DNA of 64,000 nt from Paenibacillus tyrphae (GTDB taxonomy: Bacteria > Bacillota > Bacilli > Paenibacillales > NBRC-103111). The notes under the pieces were generated by a model. The model did no database searches, was not told where the DNA came from, and saw only the letters and a list, made by a program, of their open reading frames with translations. Shown here in pieces: positions 52,703 through 61,816 of this stretch (positions within the stretch are counted from its first letter, which is position 1; each line of letters begins with the position of its first letter). A program made the position numbers and the translations under genes. The stretch is from contig NZ_JAMZAW010000020.1 in assembly GCF_024158745.1 (NCBI RefSeq), positions 1-64,000 of the forward strand, read 5' to 3'.

Positions 52703-55700
52703 ATGAATCGCATGAACCCAAGGTTGGATTCCATGATCATCGGGCTAGACGTGGGCTCGACTACGGTAAAAGCGACCGTGGTTGACCCACGCACGAAGGA
52801 GATCGTTTGGGCGGACTATCAGCGGCATCACACGAAGCAGGCGGAAAAAGCGCTGGACTTTCTGGTCGCGATCGGAAACGAGTTTCCGGATGTCAGGCCT
52901 GAAAATATCCGCGTTTTTGCTACGGGCTCGGGGAGCAGTCCCATCGCTCCGCATATCGGGGCCAAATTCGTGCAGGAAGTCAATGCGGTTACGATGGCGG
53001 TGGAGCATCTTCATCCCGATGTAGGAAGTGTGATCGAACTCGGAGGACAAGACGCCAAGATCATCATTTTCAAGGAGAATACGGAGACCGGCAACAAACA
53101 GGCGTTGACGTCGATGAATGACAAGTGCGCGTCCGGTACCGGCGCGACCATCGATAAGTGCATGATCAAGGTCGGTATGCCGATGGACGAAGTGGGCAAG
53201 CTGCATTTCGACGACAGCAAGCTGCATCATGTCGCAGCCAAATGCGGCGTATTCGCCGAAACGGATATCGTCAACCTCGTCAAAAGCGGGATTCCTTCAC
53301 CGGAAATCATGTGCTCCTTGGCGGATGCCATCGTCATGCAGAATCTTTCCGTGCTGACCCGCGGGAATACACTTCGGCACCGTGTGCTGCTGTTGGGGGG
53401 ACCGAACACGTATTTGCCTTTCCTGCAGGAATGCTGGAGGCTTAGAATTCCGCAAACCTGGCGGGAACGGGGGTACGAGTACCCGAAAGACGTGTCTGTC
53501 GAGGAATTGATATTTGTTCCCGACAATTCCCAGTATTATGCGGCTTACGGTGCTGTGCTGTACGGCATGCATGAGCCGGCCGAAGTGGGCCTGTATACGG
53601 GGCTGGAAGGGCTTAAGGAGTTTATTGCCCACGGCCGGAAGGCTAAGCTCGGCGAAAAAGCCGGTCCTCCTCTCGCAGCGGGCCGGAGCGAATTGGAACA
53701 ATTCCGCGAGCAATACCGGATTCCTAAATTTTCCCCGGTCGCATTTAGCCCGCAGCAGAAGGTGCGCGCCGCCATCGGTCTTGACGGCGGGTCCACCTCG
53801 TCCAAAGCGGTCCTTGTCGATGAAGAGGGTACCATTTTGCTAAAGGAATACCAGCTGTCCAAAGGCAACCCGCTGGAAGATACCAAAGAAATGCTGATGC
53901 GCATCCGCGACAAAGTGCGGGCTCAGGGGGCCGAGCTAGAGGTTATCGGGTTCGGCGCGACCGGTTACGCCGCGGACGTACTGGAAAAAACGCTGCAGGC
54001 GGATGTCAACATTGTGGAAACGGTTGCCCATATGATGAGCGCCGTTCATCAGTTCGGGGACATCGACGTGATTTGCGATATCGGCGGCCAAGATATCAAA
54101 GTGCTGTTTCTCAAAAACGGGGATATCCGTAACTTCAAGCTGTCCAACCAATGCTCCGCCGGAAACGGGATGCTGCTGCAAGCGATGGCGGATCAGTTCG
54201 GTATTCCGGTCCAGGAATATGCCGATACGGCTTTCAGCGCGGAGCTGAGCCCGAAATTTTCGTATGGCTGCGCGGTATTTTTGGATGCGGACCGGGTCAA
54301 CTTTCAGAAAGAGGGATATTCCAAGGAAGAATTGCTGGCCGGTTTGGCCATGGTTTTGCCGAAAAACGTATGGCAGTACGTTGTTCAAGTTCCGCGCATG
54401 TCCGAATTGGGGCGGAAATTCGTCCTGCAGGGGGGGACGCAGTATAACTTGGCCGCCGTCAAGGCACAGGTCGACTATATTCAGCAGCGGGTTCCCGATG
54501 CCGAAGTGTATGTGCATCCCCATCCCGGGGAAGCGGGCGCGATCGGGGCGGCCATGGAGACGCTGCGCGTCGTGAAACGGCGGGGGTATTCTACATTTCT
54601 CGGGCTCGACGCGGCCATTAATCTGCGCTATGTGTCGCGAAACGACGAGTCTACACGTTGCCATTTTTGCCCCAACCAATGCAGCCGCACCTTTATTGAC
54701 TCCGAGACGCCGGACGGAAAAACCGCCCGTTATATTTCCGGTTTCAGTTGCGAAAAAGGAACGGTGGAGGACAAGGAGGCCGTCGTCAAGCTGACCCGGG
54801 ATCGGCAAGAGTTGAAGAAGCATTACCCCAATCTGGTGGACTATGAGGCGCGCCGCATGTACCAGCATTTCTACGATGCGGAGCCGCTGCCCGAAGCCGG
54901 GACGCAGGTGGAAGACGTCCGTCTGAAACGAAGCTTGCTCGGGCTTGGCGGCATGCGCAGAACGTCTTACCGGAGGCAGTTTCACCGTTCTTCCGCCGAA
55001 GCCGCGGGAAGGCGAAGCCAAATCCGCATCGGCATTCCGAAGGTGCTGAACATTTGGTCGACCGCGCCGTTTTGGCGGACTTATTTCGAAACGCTGGGTA
55101 TCGACCAGCGGAACATCGTGTTCAGCGACAATACGAGCGAGGAAATGTGGCAGGAAGGCGGCAAATACGGATCGATCGATCCATGCTACCCTTCCAAAGT
55201 GGCCCAAGCTCATGTGCACAACCTGCTGTTCAAGCACCATGCGAAAGCGCCGCTCGACTACATTGTGTTCCCGTGCATCACTCACATTCCGACTCACCTG
55301 CAAAATGTAATGGACTCCGCCAGCTGCCCGATCGTAGCCGGAGCCCCGAATGTCATCAAGGCTGCGTTTACCAAAGAGGTGAACTTTTTTGAAACGAGAG
55401 GGGTCGTCTATCTGGACCCGGCCGTAACCTTCACCGAACCGAACATGATGAAGAAGCAGCTGTATGAGGCGTTTGCGGAGTATTTGCAGATGACCGAGGA
55501 TGAAAGCGACTTTGCCGCCGAACAGGGCTTGAGGGCGATGGAACTGTTCGATGAAGAAATGCAGGAAAAGGGCAAATCCATCCTGGAGCAGGTCGAGCGG
55601 GAAAACCGTCTCGCCATTCTAATGATCGGCCGGCCGTACCATTCCGATCCCGGTCTGAATCATGGCGTGCTGGAGGAATTTCAGGTGCTCGGATATCCCA

Positions 55701-56176
55701 TTTTGTCCATGCGTTCGATTCCGAAAGACGAGGCTTGGCTGAGTCGGTTCTTCAAGGAAGATCTACAGAGCGGAAGAGTGAACTACGCGCTTGAGGTAAC
55801 GGATGTGTGGCCGGAAAACTTCAGTTCCAACAGCGTGCAAAAGGTGTGGGCCGCTAAATTCGCCGCGCGTCATCCGAACGTGGCGGTGCTCGATCTATCC
55901 AGCTTCAAATGCGGGCATGATGCGCCTACCTACGGGTTGATCGACTCCATTATTTCGGCGGCGGGCACGCCGTTCTCCGCCTTGCACGATATCGACGCCA
56001 ACAAACCGAGCGGTTCGATCAAAATCCGCGTCAAGACTTACGCCCACAGTCTGGGACTTCATGAGGAGCGGCTGCAGGACTTGGCCCGTAAAAAAGCGGA
56101 ACTTGTGGCGCGATTGGAGCAAAAACGCGCCGAGCTGATGGGCATGAAGCAAGACGATCAAGCAGAGGTTATTTGA
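52703..56176 (+). CDS. Double-domain acyl-CoA dehydratase activase with DUF2229
   Basis: This 1157-residue protein starts at ATG 52703, eight bases after AGGAG. Two ASKHA activase domains (BcrAD/BadFG type) lie in tandem: GLDVGSTTVKATVVD (14-28) and a second with GLDGGSTSSKAVLVD (from about 357). Each has the two [4Fe-4S]-ligand cysteines with identical 39-residue spacing: C142 (NDKCASGTG) and C181 (AKCGVFAE), then C484 (SNQCSAGNG) and C523 (YGCAVFLD). HgdC of Acidaminococcus is recalled as C127/C166. The C-terminal third is DUF2229, with RIGIPKVLNIWSTAPFW. The protein probably injects an electron, using ATP, into the partner encoded next (inference). Confidence 0.9.
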   Translation: MNRMNPRLDSMIIGLDVGSTTVKATVVDPRTKEIVWADYQRHHTKQAEKALDFLVAIGNEFPDVRPENIRVFATGSGSSPIAPHIGAKFVQEVNAVTMAVEHLHPDVGSVIELGGQDAKIIIFKENTETGNKQALTSMNDKCASGTGATIDKCMIKVGMPMDEVGKLHFDDSKLHHVAAKCGVFAETDIVNLVKSGIPSPEIMCSLADAIVMQNLSVLTRGNTLRHRVLLLGGPNTYLPFLQECWRLRIPQTWRERGYEYPKDVSVEELIFVPDNSQYYAAYGAVLYGMHEPAEVGLYTGLEGLKEFIAHGRKAKLGEKAGPPLAAGRSELEQFREQYRIPKFSPVAFSPQQKVRAAIGLDGGSTSSKAVLVDEEGTILLKEYQLSKGNPLEDTKEMLMRIRDKVRAQGAELEVIGFGATGYAADVLEKTLQADVNIVETVAHMMSAVHQFGDIDVICDIGGQDIKVLFLKNGDIRNFKLSNQCSAGNGMLLQAMADQFGIPVQEYADTAFSAELSPKFSYGCAVFLDADRVNFQKEGYSKEELLAGLAMVLPKNVWQYVVQVPRMSELGRKFVLQGGTQYNLAAVKAQVDYIQQRVPDAEVYVHPHPGEAGAIGAAMETLRVVKRRGYSTFLGLDAAINLRYVSRNDESTRCHFCPNQCSRTFIDSETPDGKTARYISGFSCEKGTVEDKEAVVKLTRDRQELKKHYPNLVDYEARRMYQHFYDAEPLPEAGTQVEDVRLKRSLLGLGGMRRTSYRRQFHRSSAEAAGRRSQIRIGIPKVLNIWSTAPFWRTYFETLGIDQRNIVFSDNTSEEMWQEGGKYGSIDPCYPSKVAQAHVHNLLFKHHAKAPLDYIVFPCITHIPTHLQNVMDSASCPIVAGAPNVIKAAFTKEVNFFETRGVVYLDPAVTFTEPNMMKKQLYEAFAEYLQMTEDESDFAAEQGLRAMELFDEEMQEKGKSILEQVERENRLAILMIGRPYHSDPGLNHGVLEEFQVLGYPILSMRSIPKDEAWLSRFFKEDLQSGRVNYALEVTDVWPENFSSNSVQKVWAAKFAARHPNVAVLDLSSFKCGHDAPTYGLIDSIISAAGTPFSALHDIDANKPSGSIKIRVKTYAHSLGLHEERLQDLARKKAELVARLEQKRAELMGMKQDDQAEVI

Positions 56177-56197
56177 GACTAACGACTAAATGAAGGA

Positions 56198-57850
56198 GTG
56201 AATCCGATCATGGCGAACGCGGGCAAAAAGAAAAAGACCGAAAATCAATTGTCCCTTGAGGAGAAGCTGCTGCAATTTCAAAAGGAACAGGAAAAAGCGT
56301 TGGGGTTGGATCAGGCAAACCGGCACCAGTGGTTCGATCCCGTTCCGCGCCAGTTTTTGGCCAAAGACAAATCAGCGACGACGCTGCTGTTCGGCGGGCT
56401 GACGATGGCGCACGATTATTTGGTGGAAGGGGCGCTCAAGGGGCTCGGGTATACCGTCAAGCATATGGAATGTCCGGATAACGAGTCTTTGCGGTTTGGA
56501 AAAGAATTCGGCAACCGCGGCCAGTGCAATCCGACGTACTTTACGGTCGGCAATCTGATCAAATATTTGCACCACCTGCGCGATGTAGAAGGAAAGTCGA
56601 AGGAGGAAATCGTTCGCAATTACCTGTTCATTACGAGCGGTTCTTGCGGCCCGTGCCGGTTCGGCACCTACGTGACGGAGTACCGGAAAGCTTTGCGCGA
56701 TGCCGGGTTTGACGGCTTTCGGGTTCTCCTGTTCCAGCAGACGGACGGGCTGAAGCAGGCGACAGGCGGGGAATCGGCGCTCAAGCTGGATACGTCGTTT
56801 TTTCTCAGCTTTCTGAAAGCCGTGCTGCTGGGAGATATCTTAAACGCACTCGCTTACCGCATTCGCCCATACGAGGTAGAACCCGGTTCGACCGATGCCG
56901 CCCTGGAACGGTGCAAGCGGCTTATTTATGAAGCTCTGAGCGGGCGCAAACGGCTGCGGCCGGCGCTCGTCACAAGCCGCCGGGTGCTGGAAACGATCCA
57001 GGTGGACCGCACCCGGGTCAAACCGAAAGTGAGCATTATCGGGGAATTTTGGGCGATGACCACCGAGGGGGACGGCAACTACCAGCTGCAGCGCTTTTTG
57101 GAGAGCGAGGGAGCCGAGGTGGAAGTGCAGTCGATGGCGGCCTGGATTCTGTACCTGATTTGGGAGGGACGCTACGATACCGTCAGGCGTATGCATCTGC
57201 GCGGGGCCGATTCCGGCAAATACGGTTTGCAGGGGAAAAATCCGTTCTTGCGCTTGCGCATGCTTGGGCTGGCGGACCGCGTTCTCCGTGTAATGTTCCA
57301 ATCTTACGCAAGGGCGCTCGGCTTGTATGATTACCATTTGCCCAACATGGAGGAGATTGCCCGCGTTGCCCATGAGCACTATAACAACCATCTGCGGGGC
57401 GGGGAGGGCCATATGGAAGTAGGCAAGCTGATTCTGAACGTCGCGAAGCGGAAAGTCAACATGACGATCTCCGTCAAGCCGTTCGGGTGCATGCCGTCCT
57501 CCGGCGTGTCGGACGGGGTCCAGTCGCTGATTACCGAGAAGTATCCCGATGCGATCTTCCTGCCTATCGAAACGACGGGTGACGGTGCGGTCAACGTATA
57601 CAGCCGCATCCAAATGATGCTGTTCAAAGCCAAGCAAGCGGCACAGAAAGAGTTTGACGAAGCATTATCGAAAAAAGGCATTGCCGACGAGCGTCTTCAG
57701 CAAATCCAACAGTGCCGGAAATGGAACCGTCCTCTGCGGACCAACCCTCATGTCGTCGCTTGTACAGCGGCCAATTTTCTTTACGGGATGCGCGGCGGGG
57801 GCAGCGGATTTTCTTTCCGCCGCTACAAGCAGGAAATTCAAAAAGTATAA
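56198..57850 (+). CDS. 2-hydroxyacyl-CoA dehydratase D-component-like protein
   Basis: The 550-residue product begins at an alternative start at 56198; ATG 56210 (MANAGKKKK), with AAGGAGTGAATC upstream, is the more likely start. It contains cysteine motifs that can hold a cluster: NRGQCNP, SGSCGPCRFGTY and PFGCMPSSGVSD. The family (HgdB-like) removes water from 2-hydroxyacyl-CoA after reduction by the activase. The gene lies 21 bp after the double activase gene. No classical acyl-CoA transferase is near, and the substrate is unknown. Confidence 0.85.
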   Translation: MNPIMANAGKKKKTENQLSLEEKLLQFQKEQEKALGLDQANRHQWFDPVPRQFLAKDKSATTLLFGGLTMAHDYLVEGALKGLGYTVKHMECPDNESLRFGKEFGNRGQCNPTYFTVGNLIKYLHHLRDVEGKSKEEIVRNYLFITSGSCGPCRFGTYVTEYRKALRDAGFDGFRVLLFQQTDGLKQATGGESALKLDTSFFLSFLKAVLLGDILNALAYRIRPYEVEPGSTDAALERCKRLIYEALSGRKRLRPALVTSRRVLETIQVDRTRVKPKVSIIGEFWAMTTEGDGNYQLQRFLESEGAEVEVQSMAAWILYLIWEGRYDTVRRMHLRGADSGKYGLQGKNPFLRLRMLGLADRVLRVMFQSYARALGLYDYHLPNMEEIARVAHEHYNNHLRGGEGHMEVGKLILNVAKRKVNMTISVKPFGCMPSSGVSDGVQSLITEKYPDAIFLPIETTGDGAVNVYSRIQMMLFKAKQAAQKEFDEALSKKGIADERLQQIQQCRKWNRPLRTNPHVVACTAANFLYGMRGGGSGFSFRRYKQEIQKV

Positions 57851-57865
57851 TCCGCCAGTTCTTGC

Positions 57866-57896
57866 AGGCTCCTGATTTGGATCAGGGGCCTTTTTG
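57866..57896 (+). terminator. Terminator of the activase operon
   Basis: AGGCTCCTGAT and ATCAGGGGCCT arms, then TTTTT. Confidence 0.85.
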
Positions 57897-57920
57897 GTTG
57901 GAGCCGACCTCCTGCGTGCA

Positions 57921-59384
57921 TCAAAATAACGGCGAGAGCGCCCGGGCAAGAGACTCTTTTATTTTCTGGATTGCATGCCGTTTACGGAATTCTGCAAGCA
58001 AGATCTCCGAACTTGCCTGTAAGTCCCGCTCGAAATCTTCCTCGAAGCGATCAACGACCTTGCGCTCAAAAAATACGGCATGGACTTCGAATTGGTCAAA
58101 AAAGCTGCGCATATCCATATTGGCCGTGCCGCAGCAAGCCAAGTCATCGACAATCATCACTTTGGCATGAATGAACCCTTTGTCATACTGAAAAAAACGA
58201 ACTCCCGCCTCAAGCAGCTCCTGGACAAAGGATAAAGTCGCCCATTGCACAATTTTGGAGTCGGAAACCGCCGGAATAATGATGCGAACGTCAACTCCGC
58301 TCGCCGCAGCCGTCTTTAATGCCATCAAGATGCTCGGATCGGGAATAAAATAAGGCGTCTCCATATAGATCCGTTCCCTTGCCGAAACGATGCAAGAGAA
58401 AAACACCTCCAGCATCGTATCTCTATGCCCATCCGGGCCGCTTTTAATGATTTGCACCATCTCTTTCCCTGGTGAACCATCCATTGGAAAGTAATTGGAT
58501 CCGGTTAATGCTGCTCCTTTGACATAGAACCAATCGGTTACAAATGTATACTGAAGCCATAACACCGCATCGCCTTTCACGCTTAGATGAGTATCGCGCC
58601 AGAACCCAAGATTCGAGTCTTTCCCCAAATATTCGTCCCCAATATTCAAGCCGCCGAAGAAGCAAATTTTTCCGTCGACGACCAAGATTTTTCTATGATT
58701 GCGGTAATTGAGGCGCCTGTCGATGAATGCCCTCCATAAGGGGGAAAAGCATCCCGTCTCGACGCCGGCGTCATGCAGTTGTGTCAAATAGTCCTCATTC
58801 AATTGATGGCTGCCGATCCCGTCATAAAGAAGGCGTACCTTGACCCCTTGTTTTGCTTTTTCAATCATCAATTGCTGAAAGCGAGTGCCGATATGGTCAT
58901 CGCGGACAATGTAAAACTCGATATGGATATGGTCCATTGCCGCATTCATCGCTTCCAACATGGCTTCAAAGGCGTGAGCGCCATCAGGGAATACGCTTGT
59001 CTCATTGTGAACGGTGATTGGGGCGGACGGTATGTTTTGGAGTGAAGTAAGCAGCCCCTTTTGAAACCCAATGGATTCATTAAGCGATTCTTCAGCAGCC
59101 CGCTTCCTGCAATGAACCAACAAGTCCGTCTTGATTCGTTCCAAATCTGTGCTTGTGTATTTCGGTCGGGAGGAATATTTCTTCGCGATAAAAAAATACA
59201 ACGGAATTCCGATGAGTGGGAAAATAAACTGAATGATAATCCATGCAATAGCTTTTTGAGGACGATGGTGTTCGATGATGACAATCAGTGCAATCTGAAT
59301 GATAAATAGTAGAAGTAATCCCATTATGATCCACAGCAAATTTTTAGCCTGCCTTATCTTGAATATATTGAGTATTTTTCCCAA
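57921..59384 (-). CDS. cls: Cardiolipin synthase
   Basis: The 487 residues contain two N-terminal membrane helices (about 15-35 and 45-65) and two phospholipase D motifs: NYRNHRKILVVDGK and FIHAKVMIVDDLACCGTANMD (as FIHAKVMIVDD). Both HxKxxxxD sets are complete, so the enzyme should be active. It condenses two phosphatidylglycerols to cardiolipin in the membrane. The start (TTG 59384) overlaps the preceding gene by 31 bases and has no clear ribosome binding site, so a later start near residue 17 is possible. Confidence 0.92.
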   Translation of the reverse strand: MGKILNIFKIRQAKNLLWIIMGLLLLFIIQIALIVIIEHHRPQKAIAWIIIQFIFPLIGIPLYFFIAKKYSSRPKYTSTDLERIKTDLLVHCRKRAAEESLNESIGFQKGLLTSLQNIPSAPITVHNETSVFPDGAHAFEAMLEAMNAAMDHIHIEFYIVRDDHIGTRFQQLMIEKAKQGVKVRLLYDGIGSHQLNEDYLTQLHDAGVETGCFSPLWRAFIDRRLNYRNHRKILVVDGKICFFGGLNIGDEYLGKDSNLGFWRDTHLSVKGDAVLWLQYTFVTDWFYVKGAALTGSNYFPMDGSPGKEMVQIIKSGPDGHRDTMLEVFFSCIVSARERIYMETPYFIPDPSILMALKTAAASGVDVRIIIPAVSDSKIVQWATLSFVQELLEAGVRFFQYDKGFIHAKVMIVDDLACCGTANMDMRSFFDQFEVHAVFFERKVVDRFEEDFERDLQASSEILLAEFRKRHAIQKIKESLARALSPLF

Positions 59385-59945
59385 AAGGGTATGAAAGAAT
59401 GCATTGGGCCGAATTCGATACGGACGGGCCTTCCGTTCGACTTTTTATCCAGAGTAATACTCCCGTCACTTTGCAGCTCGGCAAAAAACACCTCATGAAT
59501 GGACTGCGCACCTAACCGCTTGATTTGCTCTTCAAGCCACTCGCGATTTAATTGCAGTTCCTTTAAATTCTTTTTTACGATTTTGCCATCGGCAATAAGC
59601 TCGGTTGGAAGATACAAACGCTCTTGAACAGGTAGCTGCAGATCCTTTTTTGATGACGATTGCCGGTTCTCCGTCGAGTAAAACTCGAATCATTGGAGAT
59701 TTAAGACTTAGCTGCTCAATCATTATCGTTAGTAACGCCCATATGGTCATCGCCGTGATACCGGCAACGACTTTAATTTCTTTATTTACAACCATTTCAC
59801 CGGCTATGTTTCCGAGAGCAATACCTGTAATATAAGTAAAAAACGTCATTTGACTTAATTGTTTTTTTCCTAAAATGCGCGTTAATAGCAGCAATACAAT
59901 AAAACCTAACAAAGTTCGGATGGAGTATTGCCAAATCGTATCCAT
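59354..59945 (-). pseudogene. DUF421 (YetF-like) membrane protein, frameshifted
   Basis: The first frame (from ATG 59945, behind GGAGATG) shows three membrane helices and the DUF421 start (RILGKKQLSQMTFFTYITGI, as GKKQLSQMTFF) to DGEPAIVIKKG, then is disrupted near 59640. The second frame carries the rest (TELIADGKIVKKNLKELQL, then HEVFFAELQSDGSITL) to 59354. A short insertion or deletion around 59615-59650 explains it. DUF421 proteins are membrane proteins of sporulating bacteria that affect spore coat or membrane functions; the exact role is unknown. Confidence 0.7.
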
Positions 59946-59983
59946 AATTCATCTCCATATGCATCATGCGCCCGGTGCGTTTT

Positions 59984-60685
59984 TTATTCCAACAATCCCA
60001 ACTTTTCGTACACCTTTACCGAGACGACACCGTTAGGCGCCAAGCGGTGATCGCGTTGAAATTGTTTTACGGCCGCGGTTGTATTGGAGCGGAACTTGCC
60101 GTTACATATTCCATTGAAGTAACCAGCACTTTTCAAACGGGATTGAATGAGCTGCACGTCACCTCCGACGTCGCCCTCCGCCAAATCCCTTGGTCCATGA
60201 TTCGGATCTCCCAATACATGCCCGTGAATTTTTACTACGGTGCCGAGCGGAATCATGTCGTACAATTCAATGACATCGCTATTGCGCATGCGGATGCAGC
60301 CATGGCTCAAATGCTGCCCAATAGAGTAAGGCTTATTTGTCCCGTGAATACCGTAATATCCCCAAGGCACGTTTAGACCAAGCCAACGCGGGCCAAAGGA
60401 AGGCCCCCAATCTTTACCCTTATAAATAACTTGGTATTCTCCAACCGGGGTAGGAGTGGATGGATTGCCGACGGCAATGGGGTATGTTTTGAATCGCTGT
60501 CCATACGCCCACACAACCAGTTGATGACGTTGAGGGTAAACCTCTATCGTATACATTCCTTGGTCAGCCACAATCGGTAAGGGCGGGTCATCATAGGGAG
60601 CCGAATGAGCCATTCCATGAGTCACGGTCAAAAGCAGCAAAGCTATTGTGATGGTACGCAGTAGAAGGTAATGAAGATTTCGCAT
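59984..60685 (-). CDS. L,D-transpeptidase with C-terminal peptidoglycan-binding domain
   Basis: The 233-residue protein starts at ATG 60685, eight bases after GGAG. The signal peptide (LLRTITIALLLLTVTHGMA) leads into a YkuD domain (residues about 42-150) with YYGIHGTNKP and the catalytic SHGCIRM (H128, C130). A PG_binding_1 domain follows (about 165-230: VGGDVQLIQSRLKSAGYF). It would cross-link or anchor in peptidoglycan by 3-3 linkages, outside the membrane. The domain order (catalytic first, binding last) is less common than the reverse. Confidence 0.92.
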   Translation of the reverse strand: MRNLHYLLLRTITIALLLLTVTHGMAHSAPYDDPPLPIVADQGMYTIEVYPQRHQLVVWAYGQRFKTYPIAVGNPSTPTPVGEYQVIYKGKDWGPSFGPRWLGLNVPWGYYGIHGTNKPYSIGQHLSHGCIRMRNSDVIELYDMIPLGTVVKIHGHVLGDPNHGPRDLAEGDVGGDVQLIQSRLKSAGYFNGICNGKFRSNTTAAVKQFQRDHRLAPNGVVSVKVYEKLGLLE

Positions 60686-61130
60686 GTTTTGTCTCCGGAA
60701 GTGAATATTTAACATGTTTTTTTAGGTTATCCTTATGGTGGAAGTTCATTCATCAATATTGAATGCTATGGACAACAAGTTCTGAAACTTGCCGGTATGA
60801 GCGCCCTCTGTTAAGCGTAAAGAAGATCGCTAATCACTTGGCCAAGCTGGCCGGATAGGGCGATCTCCCAGTGCCCCACGATCGTTGTATTACCGATTCA
60901 TAAAACCGATAAAAAAGGCTTTCCATAGCCACCCTTTCGGGCGATTATAAAAAGCTAATCTGCTTTGCAGAGTCTATCGCGTTCGCTCAAAATTTTCCAG
61001 GAAACTGTTTGACAATGCCATCTGTCAGGATGTCCGCTAAATGAATCATATATCTGCTCCTCTGTACGTTTGAACTAAAACAGGCTGTTTTATATGGGGA
61101 AATATCTTATTTTATACAGAGGATTATTTA
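60686..61130. other. Gene-poor region with broken reading frames
   Basis: No open frame with a ribosome binding site. Hairpins occur (GGCCAAGCTGGCC near 60840, and GGCTATGGAAAGCC followed by TTTTTT on the minus strand near 60910-60930). I cannot name any homology. The region merges into the transposase remnant at 61140. Confidence 0.4.
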
Positions 61131-61137
61131 CGGCGCT

Positions 61138-61500
61138 ATGCCATTCTGCGAAGCCATGCATAGAGCACATTTTCTCAGTCTAATCGCACATAGCCTCGCG
61201 TTCACCACCATGGATGAAAATGGGGTTGCAAGTCGAAAAGTTTTTGGTGTTCGAACCCGGAGCCTAATCATGGAAAGTACAGGGGTATATTGGAAACCAA
61301 TATGGAACATTCTAGAGTCCACCTGTCGATTGACTGGGCAAGAAAACCGATGTCAAAGATGATGTATGGATCGCTCAATTACATCGATGCGGACTCATCG
61401 AAGGAAGCTTTGTTCCTGAAGAACGAATTCGAAACTTGCGCGACTTAACTCGTTATCGTCGAAAATGGTCAAAACCAGTTTTTGAAAAAGAAGCTTGCCA
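61138..61500 (+). mobile_element. IS110-family transposase remnant
   Basis: The first frame reads IMESTGVYWKPIWNILEST, a signature of IS110/IS116/IS902 DEDD transposases. The second frame, from about 61340, reads KKTDVKDDVWIAQLHRCGL and FVPEERIRNLRDLTRYRR, the region that normally follows. Part of the gene between the two is missing, the frame is broken and the C-terminal half is absent. IS110 elements lack normal inverted repeats, so no ends can be drawn. Confidence 0.75.
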
Positions 61501-61573
61501 ACCGTAACAAGAGCGGAATCCAGTTCATAACATAAAGTGTGTTCCGGTGAGATCTGCAACGGAGGTTAAAAAA

Positions 61574-61816
61574 ATGGATGATTTCAAAAAAGATCTTCAA
61601 AAATTGAGCCTTTCCGATTTTAGAACCAGTGAGATGGTACCTTCTCACATTCAAGCTCGACCCGGCTCGGATGCTCGTCTATGCTTCTTCAGCTGTTTTG
61701 GTTTCGGAGGCTTCATCTGCTTCAACTGTTTTAATTGTTTCAACTGCTTCAACTGCTTTGGTTGTTCTCGATGCTTTAGTTGCGCGCGTTGTTTCCGTTG
61801 CGCACGTTGCTTCTAA
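61574..61816 (+). CDS. Putative azole-containing (TOMM, heterocycloanthracin-type) bacteriocin precursor peptide
   Basis: ATG 61574, eight bases after GGAGGT, gives 80 residues. The leader (MDDFKKDLQKLSLSDFRTSE, residues 1-30) resembles those of heterocycloanthracin/sonorensin-type precursors. The core has 13 cysteines: C37 and C41, and then eleven in strict C-X-X register from C49 to C79, with units CFN (four times), CFG, CSR, CFS, CAR, CFR, CAR. In that family a cyclodehydratase and dehydrogenase turn Cys into thiazoles, often from a distant locus. No modification, immunity or export gene is in this window. It is probably an orphan precursor (inference). Confidence 0.72.
   Translation: MDDFKKDLQKLSLSDFRTSEMVPSHIQARPGSDARLCFFSCFGFGGFICFNCFNCFNCFNCFGCSRCFSCARCFRCARCF

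Noticed and set aside
53936-55303. A 455-codon minus-strand open frame opposite the double activase gene
   Set aside because: It is a codon-bias shadow; all conserved motifs are on the plus strand.
60780-61050. A possible second transposase remnant
   Set aside because: Translated fragments on both strands did not resemble any transposase that I can name.
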